Positions 1-7,347 of a stretch of 64,000 bases of DNA are shown here, one piece after another. Position 1 is the first letter of the stretch. Every line of letters begins with the position of its first letter. The notes under the pieces are model-generated. The model was not told the origin of the DNA and searched no databases. It saw only the letters and a program-made list of their open reading frames with translations. The translations under genes and the position numbers were made by a program. This DNA comes from Oscillospiraceae bacterium (GTDB lineage: Bacteria > Bacillota_A > Clostridia > Oscillospirales > Oscillospiraceae): contig JAFYAB010000037.1 in the NCBI GenBank assembly GCA_017540945.1, forward strand, positions 38,605 to 102,604, in the 5' to 3' direction.

Positions 1-939
1 TATCACCCGGACCGTATCCTGATTGAGCCCTCCGGCGTGGGCAAGCTCTCCGACGTGATGGTGGCCGTGAAGAAGGCCGCCGAGCACGAGGCCGTACTGG
101 GCGCCACCGTCGCCGTGGCCGACGCCTCCAAGGTGAAGCTCTATATGAAAAACTTCGGCGAGTTCTACAACAACCAGATCGAGACCGCCGGCTGCATCGT
201 TCTGAGCCGGACCCAAAATGTTCCCGAGGCCAAGCTGAAGGCCGCCGTGGAGCTGATCCGTCAGCACAACGACCACGCCACCCTGGTCACCACCCCCTGG
301 GACGAGCTCACCGGAGAGCAGCTGAAGGAGGCCATGGAGGCCAACCCCACCCTGGATGACATGATGCGGGAGCTGATCGAAGCCCACGAGCGCGAAGAGG
401 CCGAGCACGAGTCGGAGCACCATCACCACCATCACCATCATGACGAGCATGACGGGGAAGAACACGAGCATCATCATCACCATCATGACGATGAAGAAGA
501 GCACGAGCATCACCATCACGACGAGGACGAGCATCACCATCACGATCACGATGAGGACGAGCACGAGCATCACCATCATTACGATGAAAACGGCGTCTGC
601 GAATGCGGTCATCATCATGGCGAGGATGAGGAACACGAGCACCACCATCATCACCACCACGCCGACGAGGTGTTCACCAGCTGGGGCCGCGAGACCACGA
701 AGCAGTACACCGAGCAGGAGATCCGCAACGCGCTGGGACAGCTGGACAACGCGCTGGAGTACGGGATCATCCTGCGGGCAAAGGGCATCGTGCCCGCTGC
801 GGACGGCCGCTGGATCCATTTCGACCACGTACCCGGCGAGATCGACGTACGCTTCGGTCCCGCGGACGTGATCGGCAAGCTCTGCGTCATCGGCTCCAAG
901 ATCGACGAGCAAGCCATCGCCGAGCTCTTCGGCCTGTAA
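1..939 (+). CDS. G3E (CobW-type) GTPase, His-rich metal chaperone, 5' partial
   Basis: The reading frame is open from base 1, so the N-terminus with the Walker A motif lies outside the window; the visible part begins at the IEPSG segment that matches the IETxG switch region of CobW/YjiA/HypB GTPases. After the GTPase core comes an extremely His/Asp/Glu-rich stretch (about nt 406-660) with over 40 histidines and a CECGHHH element, then a CobW C-terminal-like domain starting near EVFTSWGRE. G3E proteins of this kind deliver Zn, Ni or Co to target enzymes or buffer them in the cytosol; the His tract is a plausible metal store. A second G3E gene follows 12 bases downstream, so the two are probably one operon. 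The metal is not determinable from the sequence. Confidence 0.85.
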   Translation, partial: YHPDRILIEPSGVGKLSDVMVAVKKAAEHEAVLGATVAVADASKVKLYMKNFGEFYNNQIETAGCIVLSRTQNVPEAKLKAAVELIRQHNDHATLVTTPWDELTGEQLKEAMEANPTLDDMMRELIEAHEREEAEHESEHHHHHHHHDEHDGEEHEHHHHHHDDEEEHEHHHHDEDEHHHHDHDEDEHEHHHHYDENGVCECGHHHGEDEEHEHHHHHHHADEVFTSWGRETTKQYTEQEIRNALGQLDNALEYGIILRAKGIVPAADGRWIHFDHVPGEIDVRFGPADVIGKLCVIGSKIDEQAIAELFGL

Positions 940-951
940 GGGGTGGGGACC

Positions 952-1887
952 ATGCCCATTCCTGTCTATTCCTTTACCGGCTTTCTGGACGCCGGTAAGA
1001 CGAAATTCATCCAGGAAACCCTGGAGGACGAGCGCTTCAACAGCGGCGAGCGGACTCTGGTGCTGATCTGCGAGGAGGGCGAGGAGGAGTACGATCTCTC
1101 CAGCTATCCCCACAAGTCCGTCTATCTCGAGCCGGTGGACCAGGAAACCGTCACCACCGAGGAACTGAAGGCCCTGGAGGAAAAGCATCACGCCAAACGC
1201 GTCATTCTGGAGCTCAACGGCATGCAGATGATCGAGCCCTTCTACCGCAGACTGCCTGAGGGCTGGGAGCTGGCCCAGGAGGTCATGTTTGCCGACGCCA
1301 ACACGATCCTGAGCTTCAACACGAACCTGCGCTCTCTGGTGGTGGACAAGCTCTCCGGCGCGGAGATGGTGGTTTTCAACCGCATGGACCCCAAGGCAGA
1401 CAAGATGCCCCTGCACAAGCTGGCCCGGGCCCTCAACCGCCGTATCGACATTGTCTACGACTATTCAGACGGCACCACGGAATTCGACGACATCCCCGAT
1501 CCTCTTCCCTTCGACCTCAACGCCCCCATCGTGACGGTGGAGGACGACGACTACGCCCTGTTCTACCGGGACATCACCGAGGAGCCCCAGAAATACGACG
1601 GCAAGACCGTCCGCTTCAAGGGCCAGGTGGCCCGGCTCCGCAGCGACAAGCCCGGCATGTTTGCCCCGGGGCGCTTTGTGATGACCTGCTGCGAGGCGGA
1701 CATCACCTTCATGGGCCTGCCCTGCAAATACCCCGACTGCAAGAAGCTGGAAATGCGTTCCTGGGTCACGCTGACCGCCAAGGTCCAGATCAAGAACCAT
1801 CCTCTGTTCAAGGGTCAGGGGCCCATCCTGACTGCGATCACCGTGGTCCCGGCGGAAGCGCCCGCGCAGGAAGTGGCGACATTCTGA
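952..1887 (+). CDS. G3E-family GTPase fused to a DUF1980-like C-terminal domain
   Basis: This 311-residue protein has a P-loop GFLDAGKT near residue 15, an ILELNG switch/Walker B-like segment near 90 and an NRMD guanine-specificity motif near 145, which is the G3E/CobW layout. Residues from about 200 onward look like the OB-like C-terminal domain of the TIGR03943/DUF1980 family, with the conserved FVMTCCEAD-type double cysteine and a later CKYPDC pair that could bind metal. The ATG at 952 is chosen because a GGGGTGGGG ribosome binding site precedes it; GTG at 943 is possible. It follows the His-rich G3E gene by 12 bases. A metal-handling role is inferred from family and neighbour; the fusion itself is unusual. 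Confidence 0.75.
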   Translation: MPIPVYSFTGFLDAGKTKFIQETLEDERFNSGERTLVLICEEGEEEYDLSSYPHKSVYLEPVDQETVTTEELKALEEKHHAKRVILELNGMQMIEPFYRRLPEGWELAQEVMFADANTILSFNTNLRSLVVDKLSGAEMVVFNRMDPKADKMPLHKLARALNRRIDIVYDYSDGTTEFDDIPDPLPFDLNAPIVTVEDDDYALFYRDITEEPQKYDGKTVRFKGQVARLRSDKPGMFAPGRFVMTCCEADITFMGLPCKYPDCKKLEMRSWVTLTAKVQIKNHPLFKGQGPILTAITVVPAEAPAQEVATF

Positions 1888-1943
1888 ACAGCTTTCATCC
1901 CGGTATGATACGATTCGAGCCTCTTTTCGGCTTTACAGCAGAA

Positions 1944-1974
1944 AACGCAGATGTCCAAAACGGACATCTGCGTT
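1944..1974. terminator. Bidirectional hairpin terminator between G3E gene and tRNA-Arg
   Basis: Perfect 13-bp arms (AACGCAGATGTCC and its complement) flank a short AAAA-type loop, with T runs on both strands. It starts 3 bases beyond the CCA end of the minus-strand tRNA-Arg and also closes the plus-strand G3E operon. Confidence 0.85.
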
Positions 1975-1977
1975 TTT

Positions 1978-2053
1978 TGGCACGCCGGAAGGGACTCGAA
2001 CCCCCAACCCTCAGAACCGGAATCTGATGCTCTATCCATTGAGCCACCGGCGC
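1978..2053 (-). tRNA. tRNA-Arg (anticodon CCG)
   Basis: The minus strand folds as a 76-base cloverleaf: 7-bp acceptor GCGCCGG/CCGGCGT, D stem GCTC/GAGC, anticodon stem TCAGA/TCTGA with loop TTCCGGT (anticodon CCG), T loop TTCGAGT, discriminator G and encoded CCA. It reads CGG arginine codons. Confidence 0.95.
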
Positions 2054-2065
2054 GTTTGCGCAAGT

Positions 2066-2094
2066 ATTATATCAGATCGGTTTGAAAAAGTAAA
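2066..2094 (-). promoter_or_regulatory. Promoter of tRNA-Arg
   Basis: On the minus strand TTTACT and TATAAT are separated by 17 bases and lie about 12 bases before the tRNA 5' end. Confidence 0.7.
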
Positions 2095-2142
2095 GACTTA
2101 TTTTGTATTTTCGGAAATTATTTATATCTTTTCGAAAACCCT

Positions 2143-4275
2143 CTATCCCAGCTCGACGTATTTTCGCAGGAAGCCCAAAACCTGCTCCCGGGTGCAGATC
2201 TTTTTGGGGGAGAAGGCAGTTTGACTGGTGCCGGCTGCGATCCCCTTCTCCACCGCCCACAGCACAGCCTTGTAGTAATAGGCGTTCTCGCGTACATCGG
2301 TAAAGGGGCTGAGAGGCTCCTGCGGCTCCGGGTCCGGGGTTTCCCCGTCCTCGGGGGGCTGATCCGGGTCCGGGGTTTCCCCATCCTCGGGAGGCGGCGC
2401 TGGATCCTCCAGATCCGCCAGGACTGTCGGAGTGGGCTTTCCGGCGGCACACCAGAGGAAAGAAATGACCTGCGCCCGATTACAGAGCTCCATCGGCCCA
2501 AATCGTTCCGGGGAATAACCGGCGGTGATCCCGTTTTCCACCGCCCAACAGACAGCCTTGTAGTAATAGCGTTTGGGCGAGACATCCTCGAAGCTCAGCT
2601 CTGTGAGCGTGGGGTCCGGGCGGCCCAGGGCGGCCCAGAGGAAGGTCAGAACCTGCGCCCGCGTGCATTCCTCCTGGGGAGCGAATTTTGTTTCGCTTAC
2701 ACCGCTGGCAATACCGTTTTCCAGCGCCCAGGTGATGGACTTGTAGGACCAGTGGGATTGCGCCGGCAAATCCGTCAATTTGGTTTTTACATGCTGCCCG
2801 GCACTGTTGATCCAGTAGTGGTCCAGCGCCACCAGGGGCTTTGTATTCGCGCTCAGGGTCCCGGACAGGCTGCTGCTAGCGGCGGCGTTATAGTCCACGC
2901 CCGCCGCGGTCTTTATGTTCTTGATCTCATATTTCGTGCCCTTCACCCGGGATTCCTTAAAGTCGGTCACGTTGGATTTGTAGAGCGCGCCGTTGATCCA
3001 GACATCAAAGGTGGCGTATCCGTCGGTCTTTTCCGCACCGGTTCCGTCCAACACGCCGTTGACGTTGATCTCGTATTTGGGATCCGGGGTGGGCGTTGGC
3101 TGAGGGGCCAGCGCAGAAGGCGCCTTCAGCAGAAAGACGAACCAGGCCTTCAGGGTGGAGCGGGCGATGGTCTGGCCCCAGCGGATGATACAGGTGCCGT
3201 TGTAATTGCAGTCGGCGTAGGTCACAGTATCGCCGCTGACAGCGGTAACATAGATGCTGTGGGCGTAGGCGGAGCTGCCGTTCTTGTTGAAACGGACGAT
3301 ATCGCCGGCCTTAAGGCTGTTCAGGCTGGAGGAATACCAGAGCTTGGTCCAGCCGGAGGAGGGGTTGTTCTGGGGATCCCGACCGGTGGCGTCGTAGCCC
3401 AGTTTATCGGCGAAGCCCCAGCATTGATAGGACAGCTCTTTGCCGTTGGGAGCATAGCCGTTGCAGGTCTGATAGGCGGTGCCGCAGTAGTTGTTGTGTT
3501 TGTAGCAGGCCTGATTGGTCCAGCCGTTCTGGTTGTTGTAGCTCATGCCGGTGCCGCGCTTGGGCATGTGGTTCCAGTATTTCCCATGGGGAAATTTCGA
3601 CTTCAGCCCGGAAAGGCCCAAGACTTGGGGAGCGATCTCATCGCCCGCCGCCTCGTCTGGTAGCGAAGAATGCAGGTTCGGCGCCAGGGTCTCCACGCCG
3701 GTGGAAAGATCTATGCTGTGCAGCGTCTCCTGATCCCGCAGATAACAGAGGGTATCGGCATCCTCGAGCCAGAATTGCTCCACGCCGCCGGAGAGCTTTA
3801 CAGTCCTTTGCCCGTCGACCAGAAGCAGGACAGACGCGCCGCTAAGCACATAGAGTCCTTCCTCTCCCATGGCGAAACGAGCGATCGGGGCTTCAAAACC
3901 TATGGTGTCCAGCACGGCGCCGGTGTCCGGGGACAGCTTCATCAGCTTATCGCCGGCGGATACCAGCAGGCTGCCCTCCCACCAGAGCAGCTGGTCCACC
4001 GGCCAGTCGGTCAGGCGCGTAATGACCAGCTCGTCGTCAAAGGCTCCGGAGCAGCTGGGTTTGGAGGACTGTACCCGGGAGGACGTCAGCACATTGCCGT
4101 TCATGCTATCCGCGTACCAGCAGACCCCGTCATGGGCGGTCTCGACATCGCTGTTGCGGAGCAGGACTGCCTCCTCTTTCATCGTCTCGGCATCCGCCGC
4201 GGCCAGAGCGGAGCCGGGCAAGCAAGACGCAATCAAAAGAAAACAGAGGATCCACGCGGAAAAACGCTTGATCAT
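2143..4275 (-). CDS. Secreted SLH-domain protein with CHAP/NlpC-like cysteine hydrolase domain
   Basis: The 710-residue protein starts with a signal peptide (MIKRF..., hydrophobic core, cleavage near ALAAA). Residues about 30-210 look like a beta-rich module. A central domain (about 225-375) has a Cys in YQCWGF and a His in AYAHSIY, the arrangement of CHAP/NlpC-type amidohydrolases. A short beta module follows, then three SLH repeats at the C-terminus (about 500-710), which bind secondary cell-wall polymer. Between SLH 2 and 3 is a Pro/Asp/Glu linker with the unit PPEDGETPDP in two copies. The ATG at 4275 has AGGAGGG 7 bases upstream. Role is inferred as surface-anchored wall hydrolase or structural protein; substrate unknown. 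Confidence 0.8.
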   Translation of the reverse strand: MIKRFSAWILCFLLIASCLPGSALAAADAETMKEEAVLLRNSDVETAHDGVCWYADSMNGNVLTSSRVQSSKPSCSGAFDDELVITRLTDWPVDQLLWWEGSLLVSAGDKLMKLSPDTGAVLDTIGFEAPIARFAMGEEGLYVLSGASVLLLVDGQRTVKLSGGVEQFWLEDADTLCYLRDQETLHSIDLSTGVETLAPNLHSSLPDEAAGDEIAPQVLGLSGLKSKFPHGKYWNHMPKRGTGMSYNNQNGWTNQACYKHNNYCGTAYQTCNGYAPNGKELSYQCWGFADKLGYDATGRDPQNNPSSGWTKLWYSSSLNSLKAGDIVRFNKNGSSAYAHSIYVTAVSGDTVTYADCNYNGTCIIRWGQTIARSTLKAWFVFLLKAPSALAPQPTPTPDPKYEINVNGVLDGTGAEKTDGYATFDVWINGALYKSNVTDFKESRVKGTKYEIKNIKTAAGVDYNAAASSSLSGTLSANTKPLVALDHYWINSAGQHVKTKLTDLPAQSHWSYKSITWALENGIASGVSETKFAPQEECTRAQVLTFLWAALGRPDPTLTELSFEDVSPKRYYYKAVCWAVENGITAGYSPERFGPMELCNRAQVISFLWCAAGKPTPTVLADLEDPAPPPEDGETPDPDQPPEDGETPDPEPQEPLSPFTDVRENAYYYKAVLWAVEKGIAAGTSQTAFSPKKICTREQVLGFLRKYVELG

Positions 4276-4363
4276 TGAAAACCCTCCTGATTCATTTGGG
4301 AAACACATCTTTATTATCGTAGCACAGTTGACATAATTTTGCAAGCATTTTCCTTTTATTTTT

Positions 4364-4417
4364 CGTAAAAAACCACGAAAAACCCTGAAAAAACAGGGCT
4401 TTTCGTGGTTTTTTACG
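4364..4417 (-). terminator. Terminator downstream of the serpin gene
   Basis: Long nested hairpin: CGTAAAAAACCACGAAAA pairs with its complement around an inner CCCTG/CAGGG stem. It lies between the serpin stop (4436) and the next start (4275), with A/T tracts on both sides. Confidence 0.75.
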
Positions 4418-4435
4418 CTTGGATTCCGTTTTCTG

Positions 4436-5977
4436 TTACGGCTTGGGTGAATTGACGACGCCGATAAAGAGGGGCAGACCGTCCTCGTTGGTGACGACGA
4501 AGAGGAAGGGGCGGTCAAGCATAAGCTCCACTTCTCTCAATGGATCTTCGGGCACACCCGCGTAAGTCGGCTCAATTTCAGTATAGGCTGCTCCGGTGAC
4601 GCCCTTTTTATCGACCAGGATCCGGGCCCCGTGCTTTGCCTCATCAACGCTTATGAGGTTCTCATCATTTGCGACGAGCGGCGAAAAATCCGCACGATAT
4701 TTATCGAAGACTGCCGTAACTCCCAGTATGTTCAACTTATCGATCAAGTCCAGCTGGGAGCTGACGTCGAATTCCGGGATTGCCAGTGTCACAAGGGCCT
4801 GTTCATGGGGTGTAGCATCCCTTCCAACAATACCGTTCAGAAAATCCAGTACGCTTTCGTTCTCTAACAGCGCTTCCGGATCCATCCCTTCCTCCGGTAA
4901 AAGGAAATACATGGAAGATCCGCCAGAGAGCCGCTTTCCGGCAGCGGCAAACCCATCGCCTTCATAATAATCCTGCAGCGTGGATTCCAACATAAAGTCG
5001 CAGTCCTGCTCTCCCGTCGGAGCGTGGAAGACGAGATTGACGGATCTGCAAAACTCCCCTTCCCAGGCTGCCTTGAAATAAACGGTGGTGATCAGGGCCA
5101 GAACCGTATCCGCGGAGGTTTTAATGTCTTGAATCTGGTCCGAAAGCAGTCCCTTCGTCTGTTGGTTCATCCAAGCCTGCAGCGCTTGATTATACGCCTG
5201 ACTGCCCATCTCTCCTGAGAAAACCGAGCCGTAATAATTTGACGCAAGCGTTTCAACGGTCTGTCGGTCGTATTTCAGATCGTCCCGCAGCCAAACGGAA
5301 GCGGCAAGCAAAGCAGTAAGCCGACCGTCATCGCTGTAATTTGCCCGCCACAGCGCGTTGGCCCGAGCTCGCAGGGTCTGGATATCCGGAGCGTGCAGCA
5401 GCGTCAGGAGCTCCTGCCGGCTTTCCCCCGCCGTGGTCTCTGACAGCATTGCCAAAGCCATATAGACATTCATAGGAGATACTACCCGGTTTTCCGTGCC
5501 CGCACCGCTCAGCAAAACCGGCACGGCGTTACGAAGGTATTCGTCCAAGCCTTCTGTATAGTCCGCATCAGAGCGCATCGCCATCCGGCTGTCCATCCAC
5601 TTTTGCAAAGCGTCGCGATAGGCGCTTTGATTTAGCCGTCCCGTTCCATCCTCTATATAATCACTATGAAAGGCATAGGGCGCCATCTTTGGATATTCCG
5701 CTCCAGCCAAGGTGTAGCTCAGCAGCTCCGCCGGGGGACCTGCGTCAGTGGGTTTTGCGGCGCTGCTTGCGACGGCATCCGTTGACGAAGCTTGTGAAGG
5801 ATCGACTGATGGACGCCTCGCAAAGCGCACGGCGCCCAAGATCACGATGGCCAGCACGGCGGCGAGGCTGAGCCAGGGGACCCAACGGATGCCGGTTCGC
5901 CGCAGCTTCCGCTCCCCCTCCAGAACCTGAGCGTCCGGAAGCTCCGTGATCGCATTGTAAAGATCTTCTGAATTCAT
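4436..5977 (-). CDS. Membrane-anchored serpin, likely partner of an ECF sigma factor
   Basis: The 513-residue protein has a short cytosolic N-terminus (about 33 residues, MNSEDLYNAITELPDAQ...), resembling the start of many clostridial anti-sigma-type partners, one transmembrane helix (about 34-55), a linker, and a C-terminal serpin domain from about residue 150 with VVSPMNVYMALAML and the closing DRPFLFVV...LPLFIGVV signature. The reactive loop runs from about residue 459; counting from the hinge Gly puts Ala473-Gly474 at P1-P1'. The hinge deviates from the inhibitory consensus (Val at P14, Tyr at P9). The start codon overlaps the sigma-factor stop as ATGA, so translation is coupled. Serpin identity is secure; an anti-sigma role is inference. 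Confidence 0.85.
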   Translation of the reverse strand: MNSEDLYNAITELPDAQVLEGERKLRRTGIRWVPWLSLAAVLAIVILGAVRFARRPSVDPSQASSTDAVASSAAKPTDAGPPAELLSYTLAGAEYPKMAPYAFHSDYIEDGTGRLNQSAYRDALQKWMDSRMAMRSDADYTEGLDEYLRNAVPVLLSGAGTENRVVSPMNVYMALAMLSETTAGESRQELLTLLHAPDIQTLRARANALWRANYSDDGRLTALLAASVWLRDDLKYDRQTVETLASNYYGSVFSGEMGSQAYNQALQAWMNQQTKGLLSDQIQDIKTSADTVLALITTVYFKAAWEGEFCRSVNLVFHAPTGEQDCDFMLESTLQDYYEGDGFAAAGKRLSGGSSMYFLLPEEGMDPEALLENESVLDFLNGIVGRDATPHEQALVTLAIPEFDVSSQLDLIDKLNILGVTAVFDKYRADFSPLVANDENLISVDEAKHGARILVDKKGVTGAAYTEIEPTYAGVPEDPLREVELMLDRPFLFVVTNEDGLPLFIGVVNSPKP

Positions 5978-6531
5978 AATTCCACTCCTTCCTGTTCCAG
6001 CCGGGTTCTCAGACTCTGCCGCAGCCGCAGGAGGCGCAAGGTCATGGCGTTCTGCCGAACTCCGGCTTCCTGGGCCAGACGCTTGACCGAAACGCCGTGC
6101 CAGTAGCGACGGACAAAGAGCTGTCGCTGCTCTGCTTCCAGCTCGTTCAGCCAGGCAGACAGCAGTCGAGACAATTCCCGGCTTTCCAGTTCCTGTTCCA
6201 GGCTCCGGGCCGCGGGGATACAGTCCTCCAGTTCGGACAGCAGGATCTCAAGCTCCCGGTAACGTTTTTTCGTATGGAAAAAGCGGAAACGGCTCAGGGC
6301 CAGGTTCCGGGTGATCCGTCCCAGGTAGCTCCGCAGACATGCGGGCTGGCTGGGCGGAATGTCGTTCCATGCAGCCAGCCAGGTGTCATTCAGGATCTCT
6401 TCGGTGTCCTCCGGGCAGCCCAGGATATTGTTTGCCACAGCGGCGCAGTAGGGGCCGTACTTGCCTGCGGTCTCGGTGACGGCCCGTTGATCCCGCCGGT
6501 TATAGAGCTCCAGAATGTACGTGTCCTCCAT
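5974..6531 (-). CDS. ECF-type sigma-70 family RNA polymerase sigma factor
   Basis: The 185-residue protein has a sigma region 2 (about 10-85, including ILNDTWLAAWNDIP and SYLGRITRNLALSRFR) and a sigma region 4 (about 120-180, RRYWHGVSVKRLAQEAGV plus the following recognition helix). There is no region 1.1 or 3, as in ECF factors. A GGAGGAACGGGA ribosome site precedes the ATG. The gene overlaps the membrane serpin gene by 4 bases, the usual arrangement of a sigma factor with its membrane regulator. An ECF-like promoter element lies just upstream, consistent with autoregulation. Confidence 0.85.
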   Translation of the reverse strand: MEDTYILELYNRRDQRAVTETAGKYGPYCAAVANNILGCPEDTEEILNDTWLAAWNDIPPSQPACLRSYLGRITRNLALSRFRFFHTKKRYRELEILLSELEDCIPAARSLEQELESRELSRLLSAWLNELEAEQRQLFVRRYWHGVSVKRLAQEAGVRQNAMTLRLLRLRQSLRTRLEQEGVEL

Positions 6532-6573
6532 TCCCGTTCCTCCGTTTCTTTGAAAGGTCCTTTCACTATTATA

Positions 6574-6598
6574 GACGCCGAAGTGAAAGAAATGTTAC
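6574..6598 (-). promoter_or_regulatory. Candidate ECF-type promoter of the sigma/serpin operon
   Basis: The minus strand carries GTAAC, then 16 bases after AAC, then CGTC, the AAC-N16-CGT layout of Bacillus ECF (SigW/SigX-like) promoters. A TATAAT overlaps just downstream but has no good -35. An 8-bp inverted repeat (CTTTCACT, 6560-6567 and 6582-6589) flanks the -10 area. Confidence 0.45.
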
Positions 6599-6652
6599 GC
6601 AGGCGAATCAAATCGGCCCCTGCGACCATACGAGTCCGGATTTGTCGTGGTT

Positions 6653-7126
6653 TCACCGTATGACCTGCCAGGCTGCGATCAGGCGGTCCTGGCTCCAGCT
6701 TGCGTTGGCCGGGCTGGTGGAAGGAAGCACAAGCGCAGGGCGGTTCGTTACAGGCTCTGTGTATCTGTGATAGAGCTTTGCAGCAGTCTGACCGTTGACA
6801 AAGATCTCCCGGATCTGAGCGGAATCCAGGATGGGACGCAGATCGTTGACGGCGACGTTGCGGATGGAGGCGTCAGAAGAGCCCCTGATCTCACAGGATG
6901 CGATCACGTCCCAGAGCGCAACGCCATGACGCAGCAGGAAGGCCCTGCGCTCAGCCACCGTTACGGGAACGTCGTCCTCAAAAACGGCGGCCGTCACCCG
7001 CCAGAAGCGGTTTTGGGGATGGCCATAGAAAAAGCCCTGCTCCCGGGACTTCACCGAGGGGAAGGAACCGAGGATCAGAATGCGGGAATTCCCGTCATAG
7101 ACGGGCGGAATGGGATGGATCAGCAT
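6653..7126 (-). CDS. DNA-deoxyinosine (hypoxanthine) glycosylase, UDG superfamily
   Basis: The 157-residue protein has the start LILGSFPS, the GFFYGHPQNRFW segment and the closing LPSTSPAN motif typical of the hypoxanthine-DNA glycosylase branch (TIGR04274 type) of the uracil-DNA glycosylase superfamily. It would remove deaminated adenine from DNA to begin base excision repair in the cytosol. GGAGG lies 6 bases before the ATG. The gene stands alone between the sigma operon and tRNA-Gly. Family assignment is good; exact base preference is inferred. Confidence 0.85.
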   Translation of the reverse strand: MLIHPIPPVYDGNSRILILGSFPSVKSREQGFFYGHPQNRFWRVTAAVFEDDVPVTVAERRAFLLRHGVALWDVIASCEIRGSSDASIRNVAVNDLRPILDSAQIREIFVNGQTAAKLYHRYTEPVTNRPALVLPSTSPANASWSQDRLIAAWQVIR

Positions 7127-7143
7127 AGCGGCCTCCGAAATGA

Positions 7144-7169
7144 AAAACGCACGCTGCGGCGTGCGTTTT
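7144..7169 (-). terminator. Terminator of tRNA-Gly
   Basis: Perfect 11-bp stem AAAACGCACGC with its complement and a 4-base loop, one base beyond the tRNA CCA end, ending in T5 on the minus strand. Confidence 0.85.
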
Positions 7170-7170
7170 C

Positions 7171-7244
7171 TGGAGCGGATAAAGGGAGTCGAACCCTCCT
7201 GTTCAGCTTGGGAAGCTGACGTTCTACCGATGAACTATATCCGC
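7171..7244 (-). tRNA. tRNA-Gly (anticodon CCC)
   Basis: 74-base cloverleaf on the minus strand with acceptor GCGGATA/TATCCGC, anticodon stem TCAGC/GCTGA and loop TTCCCAA (anticodon CCC), discriminator T and encoded CCA. It reads GGG codons. Confidence 0.95.
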
Positions 7245-7262
7245 AGGTCTGTTGTGAAATAT

Positions 7263-7291
7263 ATTATAACAGACCAAAAGCAATTTTTCAA
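7263..7291 (-). promoter_or_regulatory. Promoter of tRNA-Gly
   Basis: TTGAAA and TATAAT with a 17-base spacer on the minus strand, about 19 bases before the tRNA. Confidence 0.75.
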
Positions 7292-7347
7292 TAGAAATTT
7301 GCTGGTTTTTTATTTTTTCTTTTTGGGGGTGAAAACCGGTTCACGAC

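Noticed and set aside
420..660. Tandem short repeats looking like a minisatellite or CRISPR
   Set aside because: They are CAT/CAC-rich codons of the His tract in frame with the GTPase; no spacer-repeat structure.
2221..3663. 480-residue plus-strand frame opposite the SLH gene
   Set aside because: Antisense shadow of a GC-rich gene; no ribosome site and biased Gly/Val/Arg composition with no recognisable domain.
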